Below, piece after piece: positions 52,493 to 61,388 of a stretch of DNA of 64,000 nucleotides (positions are counted from its first letter, which is position 1; each line of letters opens with the position of its first letter). Position numbers and translations under genes: made by a program. This DNA is from ZC4RG29 sp964521255 (GTDB taxonomy: Bacteria; Bacteroidota; Bacteroidia; Cytophagales; Cyclobacteriaceae): contig CAZFRM010000019.1 of NCBI GenBank assembly GCA_964521255.1, forward strand, positions 20,100 to 84,099, in the 5' to 3' direction. Under the pieces are notes generated by a model that saw nothing but the letters and a program-made list of their open reading frames with translations, searched no databases and had not been told where the DNA came from.

Positions 52493-53848
52493 ATGGCGAA
52501 AATACTTTTAGTTGAGGATGACCGCACTTTCTCCAGAATTTTAGAAGGTTTTTTATTGAAGAATAAATTTTCTGTTGATGTGGCCTTCGATGGAAAAGAA
52601 GGGATGAAATTATTTCTTTCTTCCTCGTACGACCTTGTATTGCTGGATTACAGATTGCCTGATGTTACGGGACTGGAAATACTCCAGGAATTTAGACGGG
52701 CAAATCCCTCTGCGACCGTTATAATCATGACAAGTTTCTCCGATATACGCACGGCGGTAAAAGCTATTAAAGCCGGTGCCTATGAATATATTACCAAACC
52801 CGTTAACCCGGATGAACTTTTGTTGCTTCTCAGCAATGCTCTTGATAAAGAGAAGTCAAAAGAAGCAACAAAGCCCATCAACGGAACCTGGATGGACGAT
52901 TTTGTAAAAGGTAAAAGTAACCTTTCCGGGAAACTTCATGAGTATATAAACATTGTCGCGCCCACTGATATGTCGGTGATCATTGAAGGCGAGAGTGGAA
53001 CGGGAAAGGAATACGTAGCCGGATCAATACACCGATTAAGTAAACGTGCTAAAAAACCCTTTGTGGCTGTAGATTGTGGCGCTCTTTCAAAGGAACTGGC
53101 TGCAAGTGAATTGTTTGGTCATGTAAAAGGAGCATTCACGGGTGCCATCGGCGATAAAACAGGTCAATTCGTAACCGCGAATGGCGGAACGCTCTTTCTT
53201 GATGAAGTTGGAAATCTTTCTTACGAGGTTCAGATGAAATTGCTTCGTGCCATACAGGAACGCATCATTCAACCTGTCGGAAGCAATAAAGAGATAAAAA
53301 TAGATGTTCGCATCATTACTGCGACGAATGATGATCTTCAGGCCGGTGTTCGCAATGGAGAATTTCGTGAAGACCTCTATCATCGACTAAATGAATTCAA
53401 AATGAAGGTGCCACCGTTGCGGGAACGCCAGGATGATTTGATAGAGTTCTGTGAATTCTTTCGTTTAAAAGCGAATGCAAATTTGAAGCGAGGAACAACC
53501 GGCTTTGAGGAGGATGTGTTGGAAATATTCAGAATGTATGACTGGCCTGGAAATCTCCGTGAACTAAAAAATGTTATCAAGCGCGCTGTGCTTCTTACTG
53601 AAGGTGAAATAATTGGATTGGAAGCTCTTCCGAAAGAATTAGTCGACACAGTTAAAAATCCTTCTCCACTTCAGCCCGTGGCAAGCGCTCCTATTTATGA
53701 TCTAAAGGCGCTGCAAGAAGTACAGGAGCGGGAACTGATTATGAAAACCCTGCAGGAGGTACGTTATAATAAATCCAAGGCTGCCCGTATTTTGAACATC
53801 GATCGCAAAACGTTGTATTTAAAGATGGAGAAGTACGGAATAAGGTAG
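52493..53848 (+). CDS. Sigma-54-dependent response regulator (NtrC family)
   Basis: A 451-residue activator. The receiver has VEDDRTF and the phospho-Asp in VLLDYRLPD (about 53). The AAA+ domain at about 140-370 has Walker A GESGTGKEYVAG, the sigma-54 loop GAFTGA intact (HVKGAFTGAIGDKTGQF), and TLFLDEVGNL. The C-terminal Fis-type helix-turn-helix is SKAARILNIDRKTLYLKMEK. It faces the hybrid kinase gene tail to tail across 45 bases, so that kinase is its likely partner. Confidence 0.95.
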   Translation: MAKILLVEDDRTFSRILEGFLLKNKFSVDVAFDGKEGMKLFLSSSYDLVLLDYRLPDVTGLEILQEFRRANPSATVIIMTSFSDIRTAVKAIKAGAYEYITKPVNPDELLLLLSNALDKEKSKEATKPINGTWMDDFVKGKSNLSGKLHEYINIVAPTDMSVIIEGESGTGKEYVAGSIHRLSKRAKKPFVAVDCGALSKELAASELFGHVKGAFTGAIGDKTGQFVTANGGTLFLDEVGNLSYEVQMKLLRAIQERIIQPVGSNKEIKIDVRIITATNDDLQAGVRNGEFREDLYHRLNEFKMKVPPLRERQDDLIEFCEFFRLKANANLKRGTTGFEEDVLEIFRMYDWPGNLRELKNVIKRAVLLTEGEIIGLEALPKELVDTVKNPSPLQPVASAPIYDLKALQEVQERELIMKTLQEVRYNKSKAARILNIDRKTLYLKMEKYGIR

Positions 53849-53893
53849 GAGTTGAATATTGGAGATTGATGAACACTTCACCTTGCTGCACCC

Positions 53894-56398
53894 TTACTTT
53901 ACTTCAACGTCTTCCCTGATTTCGCTAACCAATTGTTGAACTTCGTTTATTGAACTGAAGATACGCTCAGCCAGTTCATGAATGTTTTTCCCATCAACAA
54001 TTTCATCTTCGATGGTTCGTAAACGCTGCGAGATTTTATCGGCACCCACTTGTCCTATTCGCCCGGCCAGCCGGTGAACATGCTCGCGGATTTTTTTTAC
54101 ATCAAGATGCGTCATGTTTTTTTCCAGGGCAATTACATCTTCTTCTGTCTCACTTAAAAATTGGCTTAGGATCGATTGAAAGAGTTCTTCGTCTCCCATA
54201 GTCATTTCTCTGAGAATGTGCAGATCGCGTGAAGAATTACTCTTGCCATTTTCTTTGGCTATTGGTGTTGAAGTAATGCCTAACTGCTCCAGCAACTCAC
54301 TTTCTTTAAATGGTTTGGTTAAAACCTGGTCAAATCCATTTTGTAAAAGTTCGTTACGTTCCTGCGGCAGGACGTGGGCTGTGAGGGCTACAATCCTTGT
54401 TTGTGGATTAGTTTTCTTACGAAGTTCTTTGCATAAATCAGCGCCATTCACACCCGGTAATCTTATGTCGAGGAGGATCAATCGTAAATCTTTATCAAGA
54501 GGTTCTTCAAGAACCCTGACAGGGTCTGTATAGGTGCGGTTAGGAATGTTATACTTTTCAAGAATGATGCTGCAAAGTTTCAGAATGAGTGGATCGTCAT
54601 CCACTACCATAACCTTGCCTTCAAATGGTTCAAAGGATGAAGGAGTTGGTTCAGTCACTTGTTTTGTAGTTAACGCAGGCGCCTTATCAAAACCGAGTTC
54701 AACAGTAAATGTTGATCCAACACCGGGAATGCTTTCAACGCTTAGTTTTCCTTTTTGAGTTTCTACTAATTTCTTTACAATGGTGAGTCCTAAACCAGTA
54801 CCTCCAAATTGCCTGTCAATAGCAGAATGCGCTTGTTCAAACTGTTGAAATACATTACTGACTTCCTCTTGCGTCATACCCAGGCCGGTATCGGTAATTT
54901 TAAATTGACACTCGGTATGATAGCCCATGTCTTTCATGGTAACGATCAATTTAACGGTTCCCCTGAGCGTAAACTTCACAGCATTACCCAATAAATTATA
55001 CAGTATCTGACGCAGGCGGAACGGATCACCGAGCAGGGGAATGTCTTTTACACCATTAAGTTCAAGTGAAAGTTCAAGATTCTTTTTATCAGCTTGCACC
55101 CGAATTGCGGCTTCAACTTCATGAAGGAGTTTACGCAGGTCAAAAGCTTCTTTTTCAAAAGTTAATTTACCAGATTCAATCTTGCTGAAGTCCAGTATCT
55201 CATTTACGATGTGCAGCAGATGTTCGGAGGAACTGTGAATAGCATTTATGGAGTCGCGGTTTGATCCGTGTTCTTGTTTTAATTGTTCGGTAAAGCCGAT
55301 GATAGATTGAAGCGGTGTGCGTATTTCATGACTCATGTTGGCAAGGAAGCGCTGCTTTACCTGGCTGAGTTCTTCTGCACGATCTTTTGCTTCAATGAGT
55401 TGCTTCCTCAGTTTGTTGCTCTTGCTTATATCAATTAATATTCTGAAAACGAGGAGGGAAGCGCCTATAAAACATACTATCAAAATAAGGGATATGCGCC
55501 GGATGCTTTCGTTAACCAGGACGGCTGCTTCCTCATTGTTTGCTTCTACAATGGTTCGTTCTTCTTTTTCTACTTCACGAAGATTACTCAGCAGTTGATT
55601 TATGACTTTGGTGTTAGCGTTTACCAACTGAAGTTCACGCTGTACCATTTGTTCATTTTGTGTGCGCTGATCATTTTCTATACTTTTCATCATGCGCCCG
55701 ATTTCTGCTATGGCGCTGTCTTGCTGTGCCGAGTAAATGGTATCAACTTTTACACGTAATTCTTCCTGCACTTCAACGCGTGATTCTTCTGCTTTTTCAT
55801 TCTTTTTCTTTCCGCCAAAAGTACGTTCCCACCAACTCTCATCGTCTTCAGCGGACGTGACCGGATAGGTTGTAGTGATTGTTTTCCGTTCCGTTGTGGT
55901 TACGCTGGTATCACGATTGGCCTGGCTCCAGGAAATTATCGAGGCGAGTGAATCCAGTTTAGTGGTGAATTTTTTGTTCAAAACAAATTCTGACTTCAAC
56001 CGGAAGTAGGAGAGAAGCAACTTATCACGCTCTATAAGCAGCCGCTCCATCTCATTTAGCCGTTCCAGTTGCTCAGGGTCGGCCCAGGTCATGTTTCGCA
56101 AAGAGTCAAGGGTAGCCATGAGTGGCTTTGATTCCCGAAAAAGAGATGCATATTTTTTTCCCGGATTCCGAATAGCACTTGCTCGCTGAAGTTGATCCAG
56201 TTGGGTTATTTGCTGAAACAGAACATTTAGTGTTTGAAGCTTTTTATTTGGAACTGTGAGTTCATCTACCGTGGAGAGCAATCCCTGAAAGCTGTAATTA
56301 ACAATAACCAAAGCAGCAATAATGGCGACGCAACTGAGTAAAAATGCAGCGATTACTTTGCTTTTTATTCCTTCCTGAAGGGGCTTTGCAGGCTTCAT
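53894..56398 (-). CDS. Hybrid sensor histidine kinase with receiver and Hpt domains
   Basis: An 834-residue phosphorelay protein. Membrane helices lie at about 17-37 and 300-320, with a long helical periplasmic region between. HisKA has FLANMSHEIRTPLQSIIGFTE at about 354-374. The ATPase has NLLGNAVKFT, TDTGLGM and FGGTGLGLTIV. The receiver domain at about 590-705 has VVDDDPL and the Asp in ILLDIRLPG. The Hpt domain at about 725-820 has KIREHVHRLAGRIGQVGA. The full relay in one chain probably feeds the neighbouring NtrC-type regulator. Confidence 0.94.
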   Translation of the reverse strand: MKPAKPLQEGIKSKVIAAFLLSCVAIIAALVIVNYSFQGLLSTVDELTVPNKKLQTLNVLFQQITQLDQLQRASAIRNPGKKYASLFRESKPLMATLDSLRNMTWADPEQLERLNEMERLLIERDKLLLSYFRLKSEFVLNKKFTTKLDSLASIISWSQANRDTSVTTTERKTITTTYPVTSAEDDESWWERTFGGKKKNEKAEESRVEVQEELRVKVDTIYSAQQDSAIAEIGRMMKSIENDQRTQNEQMVQRELQLVNANTKVINQLLSNLREVEKEERTIVEANNEEAAVLVNESIRRISLILIVCFIGASLLVFRILIDISKSNKLRKQLIEAKDRAEELSQVKQRFLANMSHEIRTPLQSIIGFTEQLKQEHGSNRDSINAIHSSSEHLLHIVNEILDFSKIESGKLTFEKEAFDLRKLLHEVEAAIRVQADKKNLELSLELNGVKDIPLLGDPFRLRQILYNLLGNAVKFTLRGTVKLIVTMKDMGYHTECQFKITDTGLGMTQEEVSNVFQQFEQAHSAIDRQFGGTGLGLTIVKKLVETQKGKLSVESIPGVGSTFTVELGFDKAPALTTKQVTEPTPSSFEPFEGKVMVVDDDPLILKLCSIILEKYNIPNRTYTDPVRVLEEPLDKDLRLILLDIRLPGVNGADLCKELRKKTNPQTRIVALTAHVLPQERNELLQNGFDQVLTKPFKESELLEQLGITSTPIAKENGKSNSSRDLHILREMTMGDEELFQSILSQFLSETEEDVIALEKNMTHLDVKKIREHVHRLAGRIGQVGADKISQRLRTIEDEIVDGKNIHELAERIFSSINEVQQLVSEIREDVEVK

Positions 56399-56688
56399 GA
56401 TATCAACTGTTATCCGTCAGTAATAACCTTTTGAAAACGTATGGGTACTAATTTGACAGATTGACCTTAAATTGTTTAGCCACTAAGGCACCAAGCCACT
56501 AAATTTTTCATTCATTGAATACGCTACTTTGTGTCTTTGTGACTTTTCTGAGGCAATCTGTTAAAGTAGAACTAAATTACTACACGAATTAAAATTACTC
56601 AAAAGCCCTGCCAATGGTATTGCTTAATCGTTATAAGTTGTCTGTTATCTGTTAATCGTCTTATAAATTGATAACCGATAGCCATTAA
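56399..56688. other. Intergenic region with a CACTAAGGCAC/TTTGTGTC repeat
   Basis: Contains GCCACTAAGGCACCAAGCCA with a partly complementary TTTGTGTCTTTGTGACTTTTCTG (56475-56550), the same type as 23283-23420. No gene. Confidence 0.5.
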
Positions 56689-57225
56689 CTAATAACTACT
56701 CCTCCTTTCAAACCAGGGTTTCAAAATGGTTCGGTCGAGTACAATAAAGGCGATAATGATGTTAAGTACGATAATGATGTTCACTACCGTTTTGCCATCA
56801 AACTGAATGGAGGGAAGCGTCTGTTTTATATAATTGTTTTCAATCACAACGGTATTCAGGTCCAGACTTGTGGTACCATCAAATACACCTGCTGCCACCA
56901 GTAAAGTAGAGATGGCTATTGTTACGATTATACCCGCAAGCAGATAGATACTTTTCCTAATGGACACCGGACTTTTCTCAGGCTGATCGTTTAACCGGTC
57001 TAATACTTTTTGAGTGAATTGCAATGAAGGTTGCTGCAGCGATGTTCTGCGAAGTATGCGGTCTGCTTCTGTTAATGCATCAAACCTTTTTTTGACAAGG
57101 TCATCCGTATGAATAATTTTTTCAATTCTCACGGATTCTTCCGGGCTCAAAAGACCATCGATGTAATCCAGAAGTTTTTCTTCTATTTCTTGCGATATCT
57201 TTTTCATTTGTATTCCGTCTTTCAA
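56689..57225 (-). CDS. Probable anti-sigma factor, membrane-anchored
   Basis: 178 residues, or 172 from the second ATG (MKKISQEIEEKLLDYIDGLL). The N-terminal helical part (LLSPEESVRIEKIIHTDDLV) resembles anti-sigma N-domains without the zinc motif. Two membrane helices lie at about 90-112 and 145-163. It lies downstream of an ECF sigma gene on the same strand, separated by a 143-bp inserted element, and probably inhibits that sigma factor. Confidence 0.72.
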   Translation of the reverse strand: MKDGIQMKKISQEIEEKLLDYIDGLLSPEESVRIEKIIHTDDLVKKRFDALTEADRILRRTSLQQPSLQFTQKVLDRLNDQPEKSPVSIRKSIYLLAGIIVTIAISTLLVAAGVFDGTTSLDLNTVVIENNYIKQTLPSIQFDGKTVVNIIIVLNIIIAFIVLDRTILKPWFERRSSY

Positions 57226-57271
57226 TTATTCAACTATTTTCTTATTTACTCAATCACTCATTTCTATTAGT

Positions 57272-57414
57272 GTCGTGTCAACAATAAGTTTCATGTCTCC
57301 TACGCAGCCCCTAACCCCGCTAGCTAGCGGGGCATTCCTGCGCGCTGTTTCCCCGCCAGCTGGCGGGCCAGGGGCCAAGCGATGGATGAACAGTCAACTT
57401 AAATATGACATGAC
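57272..57414 (-). repeat. 143-bp mobile repeat inserted directly after the sigma factor stop
   Basis: Ends are GTCGTGTCA and TGACATGAC, imperfect terminal inverted repeats. Inside are two palindromes, CCCCGCTAGCTAGCGGGG and CCCGCCAGCTGGCGGG. A second copy in opposite chromosomal orientation is at 59815-59949. It has no coding capacity, so it must be moved by another enzyme. Confidence 0.88.
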
Positions 57415-57415
57415 C

Positions 57416-57976
57416 TTAAAGCGTCAACGCTTCTCCTTTAAGAATATTCTTCAATTCATCGGCCAACTTTAATCTGGCCCGGTGAATGCGGACTTTTACT
57501 GTATTGGCCGGCATGCCCGTAATGGCTGCAATTTCCTCCAAAGAAAACTCTTTCAAATAGAAAAGCGTAATGGCAAGTTTATCAGCCTCTGTTAAATTGC
57601 GCATGCCCTGCTCAATAAATCTTCCTTTATCTTTTCGTTCCACCATACCTTCGGCGCCTTGCTCATATTCAATTACAATATGTTCAATGCTTTGAAAAAT
57701 ATTTTTTTGCCTGCGTTTATAACTAATGGCTGTATTGAAAACAATACGGTACAACCATGTTGAAAATTTAGCCTGGCGATTAAAATTCCCCAGGTGTTGA
57801 TATGCTTTTATGAAAGCATCCTGGGCAGCTTCTTCTGCTTCAGCTCTGTTATTGAGAATTTTTAAGGCAAGGGTAAATGCATAGCTTTTATACTGATCTA
57901 CAAGCGGTGCATACGCCTTCTGCTCGCCCGCCAGAATCCGGTCAATCAATTGAAGATCCTCTTTATCCCTTGACAT
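57416..57976 (-). CDS. ECF-type RNA polymerase sigma factor
   Basis: A 186-residue sigma-70 family protein. Region 2 covers about 22-90 (DQYKSYAFTLALKILNNRAE, AAQDAFIKAYQHLGNFNRQA, FSTWLYRIVFNTAISYKRR) and region 4 about 125-180 (EADKLAITLFYLKEFSLEEI, GMPANTVKVRIHRARLKLA). Close to the RpoE-like group. The anti-sigma gene is downstream, now separated by an inserted repeat. Confidence 0.94.
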   Translation of the reverse strand: MSRDKEDLQLIDRILAGEQKAYAPLVDQYKSYAFTLALKILNNRAEAEEAAQDAFIKAYQHLGNFNRQAKFSTWLYRIVFNTAISYKRRQKNIFQSIEHIVIEYEQGAEGMVERKDKGRFIEQGMRNLTEADKLAITLFYLKEFSLEEIAAITGMPANTVKVRIHRARLKLADELKNILKGEALTL

Positions 57977-58117
57977 TCGAACCTTTGACGCAATCCAGGT
58001 TAATGAAGTTACACCTTTATATTCTGGTTTGCAGACACGTTTTTAACTAAATCTCAATTTAGTTGTAACGTCTTAAATATAACCTGCGTCAAAAGGGCAA
58101 AACTTAAAAATACTACT

Positions 58118-58483
58118 ATGGATATTGTCGCAGTTTTAGGTGTTATGATCCCCATCATAGGCATTGTGGGAGGTCTCATCATGATTGTTTACTTAAGAAA
58201 ATACGAGAATACAGAACGCATGGCTATGATTGAAAAGGGTGTTGGCCCTGAATTATTCATTTCCAAACGTAGAAGAAATACTTCTGTCGCGCTTCATACG
58301 TCGTTACTCTTTATTGGTGCGGGCATTGGACTTCTTGTTGCCTATTTTCTTGACAGGGCTTTCTATATGGAGGAAGTTGCCTATTTCTCTATGCTATTGA
58401 TTTTCGGAGGACTGGGCCTTGGAGCAGCTTATGTGATTGAAGAAAAAAAACAGAAGCGATTAGATGAGAATGAAAAGGTATAA
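58118..58483 (+). CDS. Small membrane protein, DUF6249-like
   Basis: A 121-residue protein with three membrane helices at about 4-24, 52-75 and 85-105 (IPIIGIVGGLIMIVYL, LHTSLLFIGAGIGLLVAYFL). A cytoplasmic loop has ERMAMIEKGVGPELFI, found in Bacteroidota DUF6249 proteins encoded next to ECF sigma genes. Divergent from the sigma factor. Function unknown. Confidence 0.8.
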   Translation: MDIVAVLGVMIPIIGIVGGLIMIVYLRKYENTERMAMIEKGVGPELFISKRRRNTSVALHTSLLFIGAGIGLLVAYFLDRAFYMEEVAYFSMLLIFGGLGLGAAYVIEEKKQKRLDENEKV

Positions 58484-58502
58484 GCTTATACTTTCATTAA
58501 AC

Positions 58503-58546
58503 GCAAAGGGAGAGAAAAAACATTCTCTCCCTTTTGCTTTTTTATC
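58503..58546 (+). terminator. Rho-independent terminator
   Basis: AAGGGAGAGAA / TTCTCTCCCTT 11-bp stem followed by TTGCTTTTTT, after the DUF6249-like gene. Confidence 0.88.
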
Positions 58547-58625
58547 CCGATGCTACTGCTGATTGCGTACAGAAAAAATTAAAATAAGTTATCTGTTATA
58601 TCATCGTCATTGTTGGCATCTCAAC

Positions 58626-58778
58626 TCAAACGCTTCGGCCACTGATCAATCTAAAGAGAACAGCTATTACGGCTATGATAAGCAGAATATGTATCAGTCC
58701 ACCAAGACTAAAGTAGAATGCACCGACAGCCCACCCGATCAACAGGATGATGGCCACTATATAAAGTAAGTTTCCCAT
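58626..58778 (-). CDS. lmo0937 family small membrane protein
   Basis: A 50-residue protein, MGNLLYIVAIILLIGWAVGA followed by FYFSLGGLIHILLIIAVIA and a tail LFRLISGRSV. Two membrane helices joined by the loop FYFSLGGLIH, the pattern of lmo0937 proteins. The function is unknown; the family is often stress-linked. The plus-strand open frame across this place has no such features, so the minus strand is the real gene. Confidence 0.82.
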   Translation of the reverse strand: MGNLLYIVAIILLIGWAVGAFYFSLGGLIHILLIIAVIAVLFRLISGRSV

Positions 58779-59080
58779 GTTTATAAAATTTTAGTGAGAA
58801 TTGTTCTTTTATAGCATTAGGCTATAACTCATCTTCTGAAAAATGTATGCCCACATTAAAAGAGACTTTCCAGGCTAATTCACCAGCCAATCTGTGGAAT
58901 TTCCTACGTACCTGTGGAGAATATCCACATGATACGTATTGCACAACCGGTTGAAATTATTGGTAAAGGCACACTACAAATCCAGCCTGTTTCAATCTAA
59001 GACCACACGCCCATAATCCTTTAATCAGGTTCCGGGTTTGGCACAATATTTACTTATAGATAGTTAAAATACTATAGTTT
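58779..59080. other. 302-bp gene-free divergent region
   Basis: Between the lmo0937-type gene and the 60-residue gene. Holds a small TGTGGAATTTCC / CTGTGGAGAATATCCACA palindromic patch (about 58890-58935) and the sigma-54 promoter candidate at 59039-59054. Confidence 0.5.
59039..59054 (+). promoter_or_regulatory. Candidate sigma-54 promoter (-24/-12)
   Basis: TGGCACAATATTTACT compared with TGGCACRNNNNTTGCW differs only at the G of the -12 element. It ends 27 bases before the start of the 60-residue gene, a normal spacing. The window encodes two NtrC-type activators. Confidence 0.55.
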
Positions 59081-59263
59081 ATGGATGCTTTAATTATTGT
59101 TTTGGGAATCGTTTTAGGTTATGTGACTTTCGTAACAATAACCATAGGGTTAGCCCGTTTAATGTTCCCTAAAATTAACATTGACGATAACGAATTGCTT
59201 GGTGAAGGGATTGTGAAGCTGGCAAACAATGTGAAGAAGATGCGATCAAAAATTGTGTCATAG
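59081..59263 (+). CDS. Small single-pass membrane protein, unknown
   Basis: A 60-residue protein with one membrane helix at about 4-27 (LIIVLGIVLGYVTFVTITIG) and a basic tail (NNVKKMRSKIVS). No family recognised. It may depend on sigma-54, given the promoter candidate just upstream. Confidence 0.6.
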   Translation: MDALIIVLGIVLGYVTFVTITIGLARLMFPKINIDDNELLGEGIVKLANNVKKMRSKIVS

Positions 59264-59380
59264 TCATATTCAAAAAAAAAATCATTGTGCTGATACGTTA
59301 AAGTTAAGCGCTTCGTTATTAAGACAGATAGTTTAAAAAAATCAAAGATACTACAGTAGTGTAGGTTAGGTTTAGGGTTT

Positions 59381-59409
59381 GGCCGCCAGGAGGGCGGCCT
59401 TCTTTTTTT
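59381..59409 (+). terminator. Rho-independent terminator
   Basis: GGCCGCC / GGCGGCC stem with a 5-base loop, then TTCTTTTTTT, about 115 bases after the 60-residue gene. Confidence 0.87.
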
Positions 59410-59561
59410 ATAAGGTTTTATCATAGCCTCACAGAGATTCCTATATAAAAAATTCACTCATATCATCTAAGTGATTTAACTGATCGTCACTCAGGTAAAA
59501 CACCTACATATTTTCCCTCTGGCCTTACCTAACTTTTCGGCCACAAAAAAAACCAATCCTA

Positions 59562-59813
59562 ATGAAACCAATCGTACTACTCGACCACCAGAGATTTGAT
59601 GAATTTCTTGAAAATCAGGAAATAGACGCATTTGTTATTACTCCAGCGTACAATCAGGCCAACTTGAAGATTAATAATGTTGTTGAGGTTCGGCATAAGG
59701 CCACGTCAAAATCGCGTTATGGATATTACCTGGCAGTTATCGTTGGGATTTTGGGTTCCTTTGACCGTGACGTTTTAAAAGTTAGGATTCAAAAAATGGG
59801 AAACTGGAATTAG
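59562..59813 (+). CDS. Small protein of unknown function
   Basis: An 83-residue soluble protein, MKPIVLLDHQRFDEFLENQE, with a likely alpha/beta fold and a conserved-looking HKATSKSRYGYYLAVIVGIL. No domain recognised. An inserted repeat begins one base after its stop codon. Confidence 0.5.
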   Translation: MKPIVLLDHQRFDEFLENQEIDAFVITPAYNQANLKINNVVEVRHKATSKSRYGYYLAVIVGILGSFDRDVLKVRIQKMGNWN

Positions 59814-59814
59814 A

Positions 59815-59949
59815 GTCGTGTCATATTTGAGTTGACGGTTCATCCATCGCTTGCCCCTAGCCCGCCAGCTGGCGGGGAAACAGCGCGCTGGAATGCCCCG
59901 CTGGCTAGCGGGTTAGGGGCTGCGTAGGAGACATGAAACTTTTACACTA
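59815..59949 (+). repeat. Second copy of the 143-bp mobile repeat, after a stop codon
   Basis: Starts GTCGTGTCATATTTGAGTTG, one base after the stop of the 83-residue gene, in the same orientation relative to that gene as the first copy has to the sigma gene. The far end is slightly shortened (the ATTGTTGACACG segment is missing). Confidence 0.87.
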
Positions 59950-59977
59950 GCTATGCTTTCGCTTGCACCATACCACA

Positions 59978-60009
59978 TAAAAAAACCCGACACTTTCTCA
60001 ATGTCGGGT
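59978..60009 (-). terminator. Rho-independent terminator after pgk
   Basis: Read on the minus strand: ACCCGACA, a loop, TGTCGGGT, then TTTTTTT. About 70 bases past the pgk stop. Confidence 0.88.
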
Positions 60010-60076
60010 ATAAGAAAAATTATTTACTCGTAAAGGCAAACGAACTGTCTACAAGTATCGGAATAGTTGAATTGAA

Positions 60077-61264
60077 TTATTCTTCCAATGCCTTTACTCC
60101 AGGCAAAACTTTTCCTTCAAAATATTCCAGTAAGGCACCGCCTCCGGTAGAGACATAACTCACCTTATCACTAAAACCAAGCTGATTTACTGCAGCGGCT
60201 GAATCACCACCTCCGATCAACGAGAAGGCTCCTTTCTCTGTAGCTTTTACTACGGCCTCAGCAATTTTCTTCGTTCCCTTTGCAAAATTTTCCATTTCAA
60301 AAACGCCCATAGGTCCATTCCACAAAATGGTTTTTGAATCGGTAACGACTTTTGAAAATACTTCAGTGGCCTGCGGTCCGATATCAAGTCCCATCCAACC
60401 GTCTGTGATGGAATTATTATTAGCGATTGCTGTTGAAGCGCCGTTATCAAACTTATCGGCAATAATTGAATCGATCGGTAGCTGGAGATCTACTCCTTTG
60501 CTCTTTGCCTTTTGGATAAGTTCTTTGGCAAGATCAAGTTTATCTTCTTCTACCAACGACTTGCCTACATTTCCTCCGAGCGCCTTGAAGAAAGTATACG
60601 CCATACCACCACCAATGATAAGGTTGTTCACTTTGTCCAACAGCTTTTCAATGATGAGGATCTTATCTGAAATTTTTGCTCCGCCCATGATAGCGGTGAA
60701 AGGTTTCTCTGCCTTTTCCATTACTTTCTTTGCATTGTCAAGTTCGGCTGCCATCACGTAGCCTGCACATTTTTCTTGAAAGAATTGTGCTACGATAGTG
60801 GTTGATGCGTGCGTGCGGTGCGCTGTTCCAAATGCATCATTCACATATACATCACCATGTTTGGAAAGTTTTTCTGAGAAACCAACATCCCCTTTCTCCT
60901 CCTGCTTATAGAAACGGAGATTTTCCAATAACAATACTTCACCAGGCTTGAGCGCTCCTGACAGTTTGTAAGCTTCATCACCAATACAGTCGCCGGCAAG
61001 TTTTACCGGGCTGCCCAGTAGCGATTCAGTTGTTTGAACGGCATGTTTTAATGAATACTTTTCCTCCGGACCTTCTTTCGGTCTGCCCAGGTGTGACATC
61101 AGGATGCAGCTTCCACCATCATTAAGTATTTTTTTTATTGTTGGTATGGTGGCGCGAATGCGATTATCGTCCGTTACATTAAAACTTTTGTCCAGAGGAA
61201 CATTGAAGTCTACACGGATCAGCGCTCGCTTGTCTTTAAAATTGATGTCGTCAATGGTTTTCAT
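60077..61264 (-). CDS. pgk: Phosphoglycerate kinase
   Basis: Glycolysis: 1,3-bisphosphoglycerate plus ADP to 3-phosphoglycerate plus ATP. 395 residues, full length. The N-terminal signature is RALIRVDFNVPLDKSFNVTD, substrate-binding is in MSHLGRPKEGPEEKYSLK, and the nucleotide site is in GGGMAYTFFKALG and LWNGPMGVFEMENF. The C-terminal motif is GGGDSAAAVNQLG with FVSTGGGALLEY-like SYVSTGGGALLEYFEGK. Confidence 0.97.
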   Translation of the reverse strand: MKTIDDINFKDKRALIRVDFNVPLDKSFNVTDDNRIRATIPTIKKILNDGGSCILMSHLGRPKEGPEEKYSLKHAVQTTESLLGSPVKLAGDCIGDEAYKLSGALKPGEVLLLENLRFYKQEEKGDVGFSEKLSKHGDVYVNDAFGTAHRTHASTTIVAQFFQEKCAGYVMAAELDNAKKVMEKAEKPFTAIMGGAKISDKILIIEKLLDKVNNLIIGGGMAYTFFKALGGNVGKSLVEEDKLDLAKELIQKAKSKGVDLQLPIDSIIADKFDNGASTAIANNNSITDGWMGLDIGPQATEVFSKVVTDSKTILWNGPMGVFEMENFAKGTKKIAEAVVKATEKGAFSLIGGGDSAAAVNQLGFSDKVSYVSTGGGALLEYFEGKVLPGVKALEE

Positions 61265-61388
61265 AATAAGAAAAGTAGTTGAGTATAAGAGTTAAATTTA
61301 ATCGATGGCGAATTTAGTAAATAGTTTAAAGTTTAAGGTTCAAAGTTTAAAGTTAGCGCACTCAACCTTAGACTTTAAACTTTCAACC

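Noticed and set aside
58563..58769. Plus-strand open frame of 68 codons
   Set aside because: Antisense to the lmo0937-type gene, low-complexity polar translation with no signal or domain.
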